Below are positions 34,163 to 42,107 of a DNA stretch of 64,000 nucleotides, one piece after another. The notes beneath the pieces are model-generated. The model was given only the letters and a program-made list of their open reading frames with translations. It made no database searches and was not told the origin of the DNA. The position numbers and the translations under genes are program-made. Every line of letters begins with the position of its first letter. The stretch's first letter is position 1. The stretch comes from Insolitispirillum peregrinum (lineage in GTDB: Bacteria; Pseudomonadota; Alphaproteobacteria; Rhodospirillales; Rhodospirillaceae). The stretch lies in the NCBI RefSeq assembly GCF_042665255.1, contig NZ_JBHTCD010000014.1; one strand, 5' to 3'.

Positions 34163-35115
34163 TACGGCTTGGCAGACAGGGCGTGATCGACCATCGCGGT
34201 CAGATGGCGGAAGGTCTGCAAGCCACCGGCAACATACATTTCGGCGGAATCGAGATAGACGATATGGCCATTCTGATAGGCCTTGGTGCGCTGGACCAGT
34301 TCGTTGTCGAGCACCTGCTGTGCCGAAGCCGCGCCTTGTGTGCCGATGGCGGCATCCCGGCTGATGACGAACAGCCAGTCCGGGTTGGCCTGTTGCAGCA
34401 GTTCAAACGACATGGCGTTGCCGTGCAGGCCCTTGTCCGGCAGGTCGATGGCCGGTTTGAAGCCCAGCACATCGTGGATGAAGCCAAAGCGCGACCCCGG
34501 ACCATAGGCCGACAGGCGGCCACCGTTGATCAGGATGATCAACCCGGTCCCGGCCTGTTCGGCCTTGCCGCGCACGGCGGCGGTTTTCTGGTCCAGATCG
34601 GCCAGTGCGGCGCGCGCCTGATCCTGTTGGCCGAAGATGTCGCCCAGTTGCAGGATGCGCTGGCGGAAGCTGTCGGCGAAATGCTCGTCATCGACATTCA
34701 GGTCGATGGTCGGGGCAATCTTGCTCAGCTCGCCATAGGCCTTGCTGGCACGACCTCCGCCGATGATCAGGTCGGGGGCGGCGGCACTCAGCGCCTGAAA
34801 GTTCGGCTCGAACAGGCCGCCAGCGTTGAAATAGGGCTGGCCCTGATATTTGGCGAGGAACGGCGGGTAGGTAACGGTGGTCTGCGGCACCCCGGCCACC
34901 GGCAGGCCCAGCGCATCCATGGTGTCGAGCATCGCGGTATCGAACACCACCACCTTTTGCGGGTGGAGCGGAATGGGGGTGGTGCCCGCCGCATGGGTCA
35001 GCGAGCGGGTTTCCTGAGTGTTGCTGACCCCCTCATCATCGCAGGCGGTCAGGGTGATCGCGGCCAGCAGGGCCGCCATCAGCGGCAGTTTCAATCCTCG
35101 CACCAGACCTTGCAT
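34162..35115 (-). CDS. Siderophore ABC transporter substrate-binding lipoprotein (CeuE/FatB/YclQ-like)
   Basis: A 317-residue cluster A-II binding protein. Signal peptide with lipobox LTAC, then the fold start PLHPQKVVVFDTAMLDTMDA, a DLIIGGGRASKAYGEL block and the end MYVAGGLQTFRHL. The family carries ferric catecholates and related siderophores to the permease. Start: ATG at 35115 with AAGGAG upstream; the in-frame codon at 35163 is rejected. It is the first gene of the operon and sits beside the Fur box at 35178, so iron repression is expected. Confidence 0.9.
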   Translation of the reverse strand: MQGLVRGLKLPLMAALLAAITLTACDDEGVSNTQETRSLTHAAGTTPIPLHPQKVVVFDTAMLDTMDALGLPVAGVPQTTVTYPPFLAKYQGQPYFNAGGLFEPNFQALSAAAPDLIIGGGRASKAYGELSKIAPTIDLNVDDEHFADSFRQRILQLGDIFGQQDQARAALADLDQKTAAVRGKAEQAGTGLIILINGGRLSAYGPGSRFGFIHDVLGFKPAIDLPDKGLHGNAMSFELLQQANPDWLFVISRDAAIGTQGAASAQQVLDNELVQRTKAYQNGHIVYLDSAEMYVAGGLQTFRHLTAMVDHALSAKP

Positions 35116-35177
35116 TGGGGGCTCCTTGGAAACGTCGTTTGGCAGGGTTCCGAGGGGGATCACTCTTGCTCTCGACG

Positions 35178-35196
35178 ACGAATAAGTATCATTATC
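35178..35196. promoter_or_regulatory. Putative Fur box
   Basis: On the minus strand the site reads GATAATGATACTTATTCGT, close to the consensus GATAATGATAATCATTATC over its first 11 bases. It lies between the divergent siderophore import operon and the LysR-TrpD2 fusion gene. Iron-dependent repression of one or both is inferred. Confidence 0.6.
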
Positions 35197-35327
35197 ATCT
35201 GTCCGCTATGGTTAGCGCAGTGCAGCATGTCGGGCAATGCCCCTGTTTTAGAGATGATCCAAATTGTCGGCAGCGCAAAAGGGCTGTCGCTCATTCCGAT
35301 GGTGAGGATTGGAAAGGAGACCGCTTG

Positions 35328-36863
35328 ATGGCCAAGGGGGAAAAAACGCCGGTTTCATCGCCCTCCGGGCAGGAAACGCCAGCGCTGGAGTCTTTGACAA
35401 AAGGGCGGTTGCTGGTGGCCCTGAATGCCCTGCTGTCGCGGCGGAACGTCACAAAGGCAGCCCATGATCTGGGGGTGCAAACCTCGGCACTCAGCCGGAT
35501 GCTGGCGCAACTGCGCGAAGAACTGGGCGACCCGCTGTTCGTGCGTTCGGGGCGGGGGCTGGTGCCGACTCCGTTTGCCGAGTCCCTGCGCCCGCGTGTC
35601 CATGCGGTGGCCAAGGAGCTGGAGGCGATCTTTGCCACCCCGGCGCCGGTCAGCCACAGCGGCGCGCCCTTTGATACCCGCTGGAACGTTCCCAGCCAGT
35701 TCAGGGCGGCGCCGCTGGCGGTGCGGCCCGCGCATTTGCTGGATGGCGAGCCGTCGCATCACGAGGTGGTGCGCAAGCTGGAACAGGTGGCCGATGATGC
35801 GCCGCCGCAAAAGCGACTGGCCCGCCACATCGGCATGATGGGCATTGCTGGCGGTGGCAATGGCCGCCCGCTGACCATCGAGGAAGCGGAAGAAGCGCTG
35901 GACATCATTCTGGCCGGGCAGGCCGATCCGGTGCAGATCGGGGCCTTGCTGGGGATGATGCGGCTGCGCGGGACCACCGCTGCCGAACTGGCCGGGGTGG
36001 TCCGGGCGGTACAGCGTCATACCCGGACGGTGTTGGGGACTCCGGCGCAGGCGTCATTGACCGCCGACCTCGATTGGCCGTGCTATACCTCGCCGCACAA
36101 CACGGCGCCGCCGTGGTTTTTTCATGCCGCCCGGCTGGTGGCGCAGGCCGGGGTAACGGTGTTGATGCACGGCAGCACTGGCACCGGGGCGGTGGCGGGC
36201 CGTTATGAGGTGATCGCCAAAGCGGTCGGGATTCCGGTCTGCACCACCGCTGCCGAGTGTGCTCAGGCGCTGGCGACCCGGAATATCGCTTATATGCCGC
36301 TGGTGACGCTGGCCCCGCAGGTGTACCGCCTGTTGGGCCTGCACGGGCTGTTGGAAGTCCGTTCGCTGATTTTTGAAAGCCTGCCGATGATCCGCCCAGC
36401 CAACAGCAAAACCAGTCTGCTGGGGGTGACCAAGCCCTCGTACAAGGAGTTGCACCGCGATACGGCGATGCTGTTGGGGTGGTCTGATCTGTCGATTCTG
36501 GGCAGTGTACGCGACATCGCCCAGTTCTCTCCGTTCCGGCTGACCGCGCTGCACCAGTTGATCGATGGCAAGCCGCGTGATGTGCTGATCCCGGCCCTGA
36601 TGGCCGAGCCGCCAGTGGCCCCGCGTCCGCGCGGGACGCCACTGGAATATTGGGAAGCGGTCTGGACCGGAGCCATGCGCGATGCCCGCGCCGAGCAGAT
36701 TATCGTCAGCACTGCGGCCTTTGCCCTGTTTGCCATTCCGGGACGGGCGGCGACCTTTGATGCGGCGCTGGAGCAGGCGCGGGGAGTGTGGAAAGACCGT
36801 CTGCACGCGCCGACTCAGCACGGGGTTTCCACGGCGGAAAACGGCCGGGAGCGGCTATTTTGA
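35328..36863 (+). CDS. LysR-type HTH fused to a TrpD2 (YbiB)-like domain
   Basis: A 511-residue protein. Residues about 20-95 are a LysR winged HTH (LLVALNALLSRRNVTKAAHD, then LGVQTSALSRMLAQLREELG). A linker follows, and residues about 160-490 form an anthranilate-phosphoribosyltransferase-like fold of the TrpD2/YbiB type: GMMGIAGGGNGRPLTIEEAE, then VLMHGSTGTGAV. The LysR effector domain is absent. E. coli YbiB is, as known, a nucleic-acid binder and not a tryptophan enzyme; it also maps near the ybiX-fiu genes, whose homologues follow here. The ATG at 35328 follows AAGGAGA. A DNA-binding regulator or DNA-response protein with iron-linked control is the best inference. It is divergent from the siderophore importer. 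Confidence 0.85.
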   Translation: MAKGEKTPVSSPSGQETPALESLTKGRLLVALNALLSRRNVTKAAHDLGVQTSALSRMLAQLREELGDPLFVRSGRGLVPTPFAESLRPRVHAVAKELEAIFATPAPVSHSGAPFDTRWNVPSQFRAAPLAVRPAHLLDGEPSHHEVVRKLEQVADDAPPQKRLARHIGMMGIAGGGNGRPLTIEEAEEALDIILAGQADPVQIGALLGMMRLRGTTAAELAGVVRAVQRHTRTVLGTPAQASLTADLDWPCYTSPHNTAPPWFFHAARLVAQAGVTVLMHGSTGTGAVAGRYEVIAKAVGIPVCTTAAECAQALATRNIAYMPLVTLAPQVYRLLGLHGLLEVRSLIFESLPMIRPANSKTSLLGVTKPSYKELHRDTAMLLGWSDLSILGSVRDIAQFSPFRLTALHQLIDGKPRDVLIPALMAEPPVAPRPRGTPLEYWEAVWTGAMRDARAEQIIVSTAAFALFAIPGRAATFDAALEQARGVWKDRLHAPTQHGVSTAENGRERLF

Positions 36864-37196
36864 TGGGGAAATTTTTATGCATATGATAATCACTCGCATC
36901 TGTTGCTTCGCTGCAACATGTCCGGGTGGCCATACTCGTGACCGGGGCAGGGTATCGTGTGCTAATATCATGATTTAGAATGGTTTTCCCGTTCAGGGGG
37001 AATTTAGGGACGGGGGAGCAGTCTGGTACTGTCTCCCCGTTTTCATTGGGAGAACAGACTGTCAGCGGGCATTTGATTTTTGCGCTGACAGCAATTTAGA
37101 TTGTTTCTTAATCTCAGACGTTGCCGCCGCCGTGACGGCATTGTTACAGAGCCTCTCAGATCCCGTCCGTTCTTCTGGCGAAAGAGAGAGGCTCCG
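36864..37196. other. Regulatory region upstream of the TonB receptor
   Basis: These 333 bases hold no gene. They contain a Fur-like site (36884-36898, listed separately) and a small hairpin TGTTGC/GCAACA near 36901-36918. A hairpin at 37010-37040 (imperfect stem ending CCCCG before TTTT) could terminate the preceding transcript or a short RNA. A perfect 9-bp inverted repeat, CTGTCAGCG/CGCTGACAG, lies at 37059-37091 and may be an operator or leader stem. The promoter of the receptor gene should lie in this stretch. Confidence 0.55.
36884..36898. promoter_or_regulatory. Possible Fur box upstream of the TonB receptor
   Basis: TGATAATCACTCGCA matches the first half of the 7-1-7 Fur motif exactly (TGATAAT) and the second half only at about four of seven positions. 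Its position before a siderophore receptor gene supports the call. Confidence 0.4.
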
Positions 37197-39500
37197 ATGC
37201 CCCAGCCATCCGTTCCCACCCCGACATCCCTACGCCCGGTCCTGTCCGGCGTTGCCGCCACCGCCAGTCTGGCCGTTGGCCTGTCGTCGCTGTCTGCCGC
37301 CGCTCAGGCGCAGAGCGCCTCCACCGTCCCCCCGGTTGATCCGGCGCAACAGACCGTCGCCCCGGACAACAATACGGTGGTGCTGGCCCCGGTGAAGGTC
37401 AATGCCGATGCGGTGGACGAAGAGGCAAAGAGCAACGTCAACAACAGCGCGCCGCGCATCTCGCGCTTGCCGGAAACGGTCAAGGAAACGCCACGGGTGA
37501 TCAACGTGGTACCGCAAGAGGTGATCGAACAGCAAAAGGCCACCTCGCTCGATCAGGTGCTGCGCAATGTACCGGGGATTACCGTCTCGACCGGCGAAGG
37601 CAATGGTGGTCAGAACGGCGACCAGTTCCGCATTCGTGGCCTGTCGGCCCGTGGCGACATCTATAGTGATGGCCTGAAGGATTTTGGTGTTTACACCCAT
37701 GATGTGTTCAATACCGAAACCGTGCAGGTGATCAAGGGGCCGTCCGGCGATGGCTTTGGCGTTGGCAATTCGGGGGGCCTGATCAACCAGTCCACCAAGC
37801 AGGCCTCGCTGACCAACAAGAATACCGTGCAGCAGTCGATTGGCAGCGGCTCGCTGACCCGCACCACCGCCGATATCAACCAGAAAATCAGCGACACCGT
37901 CGCCCTGCGGGTGAACGCGCTGTACCACGATCAGGAAACCCCCGATCGTGACGGTATCGAAGCCGAACGCAAAGGGGTGGCCGCCGATCTGGGCGTCGGG
38001 CTGGGTACCGATACCGTCTGGCACCTGAACTATGCCTATCTGCATGGTGACCAGACCCCGGACATGGGGCAGTCGATGGTGCGCGGTGGTGATGGCCTTT
38101 ATCGCCCGGCGGCGGAGTATGGTCTCGACAGCACGATTTCCTACGCCCGCAATCTGGACCGCGACATCACCGAAAACCATGTGGTGACCTCGACCCTGTC
38201 CCACCAGATTTCGGATAGCCTGAGCGTCTATAACGATACCCGCTGGAGCCTGTACGAGCGCGACTTTGCCGCCACCAATCCGGCGGCGCTGACCAGCGTG
38301 GCGGCCCTGAACGGGAACCTGACCTACGGCGCGGGCGGCGGGATGGCCTACAAGCAGGATGGCTGGGGCATTCAGAACATCTCGGGCGTCAAGGCCGAAG
38401 GCTCGGTACTGGGGTTGAAGACCAAGGCCACCGGTGGTCTGGACCTCAACTATCAGGAAGACACCCGCCAGACCGGCACCTGGCGCAACCGCACCAATAC
38501 CCAGAGCGTGCAGAATCCGACGCACTCTTATGCTGCGAATGCCTATATCGACTACCTGCCATCGGGCATTCGCAGCTCCAGCGTGGAAAACATCGGGGTG
38601 TTTGCCAATGATCGCCTGTGGCTGACGGAAGACTGGTCAGTGCAGGGTGGCGTGCGCTTTGACTATTTCCGCACCTCGTTCCGCTCGGCCAACGGCACCA
38701 TCGCCAACGGCAAGGATATCGCCCACACCATCAGCCCGTCGGGCAGCGTGATTTACGAACCGACCAAAGACGCTTCGCTGTACGCCACCTATTCCCAGTC
38801 GAACAAGCCGATCGGGACCGACATTGCGGCGGCGATCACCAACGGGACGGCGGAAACCCCCAACAGTAACCGCAATTTCGAGCCGGAACAGACCAACCTC
38901 TATGAATTTGGTGGCAAGGCTGACTTCCTTGACAAGCGGCTGGGCCTGAATGGCGCGGTGTTCCTGATCGACAAGAGCAATACCTATTCGGTGGCCTCGG
39001 ATGGCACCGTGACCGATGGTTTCTCGGAAGCCGGGATGGGGACGCGGACCAAGGGTTTTGAAACCGGGATCAGTGGCAAGGTGACCCCGGCCTGGACGGT
39101 CTATGCCAACTATGCCTTCCTGACCGCCGAGGTGAAGGAGTCGCGTTCGGCTCCGGCCACTGTCGGCAACGACGCTCCGAACACGCCGAAGCATAACGCC
39201 AGCCTGTGGAGCACCTATGACCTGAAGGATGTCATCGGAGCCTCGCTGCCGGGGAAAATGCTGGTCGGCGGCGGGGTGCGCTACGCCTCGCAGTACTGGA
39301 CCGACAGCGCCAACACGGCGGTGATCCCGGAAACCTTCACCGTTGATGCGATGGTGTCGTATGAGTACGAAAACCTGTCGGTGTCGTTGAATGGTTATAA
39401 CCTGACCGATCACCAGAATTACCTGTCCGGCTTTGGGGCGACCCGCGCCGTTCCGGCATCGGGGCAGACCTGGCTGTTGACCACCGGGGTCACCTTCTGA
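37197..39500 (+). CDS. TonB-dependent catecholate siderophore receptor (Fiu/PiuA-like)
   Basis: A 767-residue outer-membrane receptor. Signal peptide ends near SAAAQAQS. The plug domain has PRVINVVPQEVIEQQKATSL and the FRIRGLSARGDIYSDG block, then a 22-strand barrel finishing in Phe (TTGVTF). The plug sequence DGLKDFGVYTHDVFNTETVQ is typical of the Fiu/PiuA group that imports monomeric catechol-iron complexes. The start at 37197 follows AGAGAGAGG; an upstream in-frame codon at 37101 would spoil the signal peptide. The next gene is piuC, as in other bacteria, strengthening the assignment. Confidence 0.92.
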   Translation: MPQPSVPTPTSLRPVLSGVAATASLAVGLSSLSAAAQAQSASTVPPVDPAQQTVAPDNNTVVLAPVKVNADAVDEEAKSNVNNSAPRISRLPETVKETPRVINVVPQEVIEQQKATSLDQVLRNVPGITVSTGEGNGGQNGDQFRIRGLSARGDIYSDGLKDFGVYTHDVFNTETVQVIKGPSGDGFGVGNSGGLINQSTKQASLTNKNTVQQSIGSGSLTRTTADINQKISDTVALRVNALYHDQETPDRDGIEAERKGVAADLGVGLGTDTVWHLNYAYLHGDQTPDMGQSMVRGGDGLYRPAAEYGLDSTISYARNLDRDITENHVVTSTLSHQISDSLSVYNDTRWSLYERDFAATNPAALTSVAALNGNLTYGAGGGMAYKQDGWGIQNISGVKAEGSVLGLKTKATGGLDLNYQEDTRQTGTWRNRTNTQSVQNPTHSYAANAYIDYLPSGIRSSSVENIGVFANDRLWLTEDWSVQGGVRFDYFRTSFRSANGTIANGKDIAHTISPSGSVIYEPTKDASLYATYSQSNKPIGTDIAAAITNGTAETPNSNRNFEPEQTNLYEFGGKADFLDKRLGLNGAVFLIDKSNTYSVASDGTVTDGFSEAGMGTRTKGFETGISGKVTPAWTVYANYAFLTAEVKESRSAPATVGNDAPNTPKHNASLWSTYDLKDVIGASLPGKMLVGGGVRYASQYWTDSANTAVIPETFTVDAMVSYEYENLSVSLNGYNLTDHQNYLSGFGATRAVPASGQTWLLTTGVTF

Positions 39501-39571
39501 TCCGGGCCTGACTGTGGAGAGGCGGGGCGTGTCCCTGCCTCTTGTTCTGCGCGATGCAAGGAGTGGTGTTG

Positions 39572-40258
39572 ATGTTGTTGCGTCTTCCCGATGTGCTGAC
39601 GACCGACGAAGTACGGGACTGCTGGGCGATGCTGGAAACGGCGGGCTGGGTTGATGGTCGGGTAACGGCGGGCGATCAGGCGGGCAAGGTCAAGGACAAC
39701 CTGCAAATCCCTGAAGACAGTCCGGTCAGTCGCGCTTTGGGCGAGATCATTTTGCGGGCACTGGCCCGCTCTCCGGCGTTCTCGTCGGCGGTGTTGCCGT
39801 TGCGGGTGCTGCCGCCAATGTTCAATCGCTATGATCCGCAGATGACCTATGGGTATCACGTCGACAACAGCATTCGCAGCATCCCCGGCACTGGCGGCAT
39901 GCGCATGCGGGCCGATGTCTCGACCACCATTTTCCTCAGTGATCCAGCGGATTACGACGGGGGCGAGCTGGTGATCGATGACACCTATGGCACCCACAGT
40001 GTCAAGCTGCCCGCCGGGCATGCGGTGGTCTATCCCTCCAGCAGCCTGCATCAGGTTCAGCCGGTGACGCGCGGCAGCCGCTGGGCGTCGTTCCTTTTCA
40101 CCCAGTCGATGGTCAGGGACGATGGCCTGCGGGCGATGCTGTACGATCTGGATGTGGCAATCATCGCCTTGCGGCAGGAGCTGGGCGACCAGCACCGGTC
40201 AGTGCTGGCGCTGGTCAACCATTACCATAACCTGTTGCGGCGCTGGGCCGAGCTATGA
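39572..40258 (+). CDS. piuC: PKHD-type Fe(II)/2-oxoglutarate hydroxylase PiuC/YbiX
   Basis: A 228-residue dioxygenase. The iron facial triad is His and Asp in YGYHVDNS and a distal His in SSSLHQV; the 2-oxoglutarate-binding Arg is in TRGSRWASF. Length and motifs match PiuC/YbiX, found next to Fiu/PiuA receptors and regulated by Fur. Its substrate is not known with certainty; a siderophore-related molecule is usually proposed. Start: ATG at 39572 with AAGGAG upstream. The stop overlaps the start of the Sel1 gene by four bases (ATGA). Confidence 0.93.
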   Translation: MLLRLPDVLTTDEVRDCWAMLETAGWVDGRVTAGDQAGKVKDNLQIPEDSPVSRALGEIILRALARSPAFSSAVLPLRVLPPMFNRYDPQMTYGYHVDNSIRSIPGTGGMRMRADVSTTIFLSDPADYDGGELVIDDTYGTHSVKLPAGHAVVYPSSSLHQVQPVTRGSRWASFLFTQSMVRDDGLRAMLYDLDVAIIALRQELGDQHRSVLALVNHYHNLLRRWAEL

Positions 40259-40941
40259 GGGCGGCGACCTCGACCACCGATGGCTTGCTGGTGCTGGGGC
40301 AACTGGCCCTTGATCAACAGGATGGCGCGCAGGCGCTCGACTGGTTCCGCAGTGCTGCCCGCAGTGGCGATGGGCGGGCGCTGAACATGGTTGGCCGCTG
40401 CCACCACAGGGGCTGGGGAACCGTTGCCAATCCCACCCAGGCGGCGGTGTACTTTCGCGCTGCTGCCGAGCGGGGCGACGCCTGGGGGATGTTCAATCTG
40501 GCGGACCTGCTGTATCGCGGCGAGGGTGTGGCGCAGGATGATGCGCAGGCCTGCCACTGGTATTGCGAGGCCGCCCGGCTGGGCCATGCCAAGGCCCTGA
40601 ACATGCTGGGACTGTTGTACGAAGAGGGCCGGGGCGTTCCGCCCAGCCTGCCCGATGCCGCCGCCTGCTTTCAGGCCGCTGCCGAAGGTGGCGATTGCTG
40701 GGGCTGTTTCAATATTGCCCGTTTGCAGTTACAGGCGGGAAACAAGGGCCGGGCCATCCGCTGGTTCAAGGAAGCCCTGAGCTATGGCTTCCCGGATTTT
40801 TTCCGCGCGATGGCCAGCGCCTTGCGCGCCGAGCAGGATGGCTGCCTGCGGGCTTTGGCGCGACGGGCGGAATTTTTAGAGCATTGTGCGAAAAGTGGGA
40901 ACCGGTTTTCGCAACAACAATGCGGCAATACAAAAGATTAG
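40255..40941 (+). CDS. Sel1-repeat protein of the piuC locus, 3' end formed by a palindromic repeat
   Basis: A 228-residue protein with four or five Sel1 repeats (such as MVGRCHHRGWGTVANPTQAA, then MLGLLYEEGRGV). Sel1 proteins serve as scaffolds. A similar gene follows piuC in Pseudomonas, which supports the cluster. The last ~20 codons (FLEHCAKSGNRFSQQQCGNT, then KD) are encoded by an intergenic repeat element (40881-40980), so the natural C-terminus has been replaced or extended. Start overlaps piuC (ATGA). Confidence 0.87.
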   Translation: MRAATSTTDGLLVLGQLALDQQDGAQALDWFRSAARSGDGRALNMVGRCHHRGWGTVANPTQAAVYFRAAAERGDAWGMFNLADLLYRGEGVAQDDAQACHWYCEAARLGHAKALNMLGLLYEEGRGVPPSLPDAAACFQAAAEGGDCWGCFNIARLQLQAGNKGRAIRWFKEALSYGFPDFFRAMASALRAEQDGCLRALARRAEFLEHCAKSGNRFSQQQCGNTKD

Positions 40942-40980
40942 ACCAGCGTGCCTGCATCAGATTTAACGCATGCTGGTCTA
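40881..40980. repeat. Composite palindromic repeat, copy B
   Basis: Same element as at 13962-14061: GCATTGTGCGAAAAGTGGGA then ACCGGTTTTCGC in the first half, and TAGACCAGCGTGC ... GCATGCTGGTCTA in the second. It overlaps the 3' end of the Sel1 gene, whose stop codon TAG lies inside it. Confidence 0.88.
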
Positions 40981-41002
40981 GCGCAGACAACGGGAACCGG
41001 CG

Positions 41003-42085
41003 ATGTCCATTCCAGCCGACACGGTTAGCCTTGAGGATTATCAGCGGGTCTTTCTCCAGCGCACCGATCCGGCGATTGCCGCCTATCTGCATGGCGCGGC
41101 GGCGGATGGTCTGACCGGGCAGGACAACCGTGCGGCCTATCACCGTCTGCAGCTGATGCCACGGGCGTTGCAATCCCTGCGTGGGGCTCAGACCGGGCTG
41201 ACGCTGTTCGGTCAGGCGGTACCGTCGCCGATCCTGATTGCCCCGATGGCCTTTCATTGCCTCGCCCATCCCGAGGGTGAGCGGGCGACCGCCACCGCTG
41301 CCGGGTTGACCGGAACGGTGATGACCGTCAGCGCGCAGGCCAGCCAGACGCTGGAGGAGATTGCTGCCGTGGCACAGGCACCGTTGTGGTTTCAGCTCTA
41401 TCTCCAGCCGCGCCGCGCGGACAGCCTGACGCTGGTACGACGGGCCGAACAGGCGGGCTATCAGGCGCTGGTGCTGACCATCGACGCCCCGGTGTCGGGG
41501 GTGCGCAACGCCGAACAGCGGGCCGGGTTTGTGCTGCCCGCCGGGATTACGGCGGTGAATCTGGCCGGTTTTCCGGCTCCGCAAATCCCGCGCCATCGCC
41601 CCGGCAGCCCGGTGTTTCAGGGAATGCTCGACAGTGCGCCGACGTGGGAGGATGTGGTCTGGCTGTGCCAGCAGACGACCCTGCCGGTTCTGGTCAAGGG
41701 GCTGCTCAATCCGCTGGATGTGGACCCGGCGCTGGCCGCCGGAGCGCAAGGGGTGATCGTCTCCAATCACGGCGGGCGGACACTTGATGGCCTGCCAGCG
41801 ACGATCGACGCCCTGCCGCCGATTGTGCAGCAGGTCGGTGGACGGGTGCCGGTGCTGGTCGATGGCGGGATTCGGCGGGGCACCGATATCGTCAAGGCGA
41901 TTGCCTGCGGGGCAACGGCGGTGATGATCGGCAGGCCGGTTCTGCATGCGCTGGGCGTCGGGGGCATGGTCGGAGTCGCCCATGCCCTGACACTGCTGCA
42001 AACCGAGCTGGAAATGGCCATGGCCCTGCTGGGCAGGCCGACGCTGGCAGAGGTGGATGCCAGCGTCCTGTGGCGACGGGGGTAA
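41003..42085 (+). CDS. FMN-dependent alpha-hydroxy-acid oxidase/dehydrogenase
   Basis: A 360-residue TIM-barrel flavoprotein of the glycolate oxidase/lactate oxidase/LldD family. The catalytic His and Arg are in SNHGGRTLDGL, an FMN-binding Lys in LPVLVKGLL, and the phosphate-binding stretch VDGGIRRGTDIVKAIACGA is present. It oxidises a 2-hydroxy acid such as L-lactate or glycolate to the 2-oxo acid. The exact substrate and acceptor cannot be read from sequence. The ATG at 41003 has only a weak upstream purine run. It lies 22 bases after a repeat element and is convergent with the helicase gene. Confidence 0.9.
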   Translation: MSIPADTVSLEDYQRVFLQRTDPAIAAYLHGAAADGLTGQDNRAAYHRLQLMPRALQSLRGAQTGLTLFGQAVPSPILIAPMAFHCLAHPEGERATATAAGLTGTVMTVSAQASQTLEEIAAVAQAPLWFQLYLQPRRADSLTLVRRAEQAGYQALVLTIDAPVSGVRNAEQRAGFVLPAGITAVNLAGFPAPQIPRHRPGSPVFQGMLDSAPTWEDVVWLCQQTTLPVLVKGLLNPLDVDPALAAGAQGVIVSNHGGRTLDGLPATIDALPPIVQQVGGRVPVLVDGGIRRGTDIVKAIACGATAVMIGRPVLHALGVGGMVGVAHALTLLQTELEMAMALLGRPTLAEVDASVLWRRG

Positions 42086-42105
42086 CTTTCCCCCCGTCGC
42101 TGTTT
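42073..42105. terminator. Convergent terminator
   Basis: GCGACGGGGG (42073-42082) pairs with the CCCCC(C)GTCGC strand at 42090-42100, with the oxidase stop codon in the loop, followed by TGTTT. It sits exactly between two convergent genes and can serve the plus strand, less clearly the minus strand. Confidence 0.65.
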
Positions 42106-42107
42106 CC

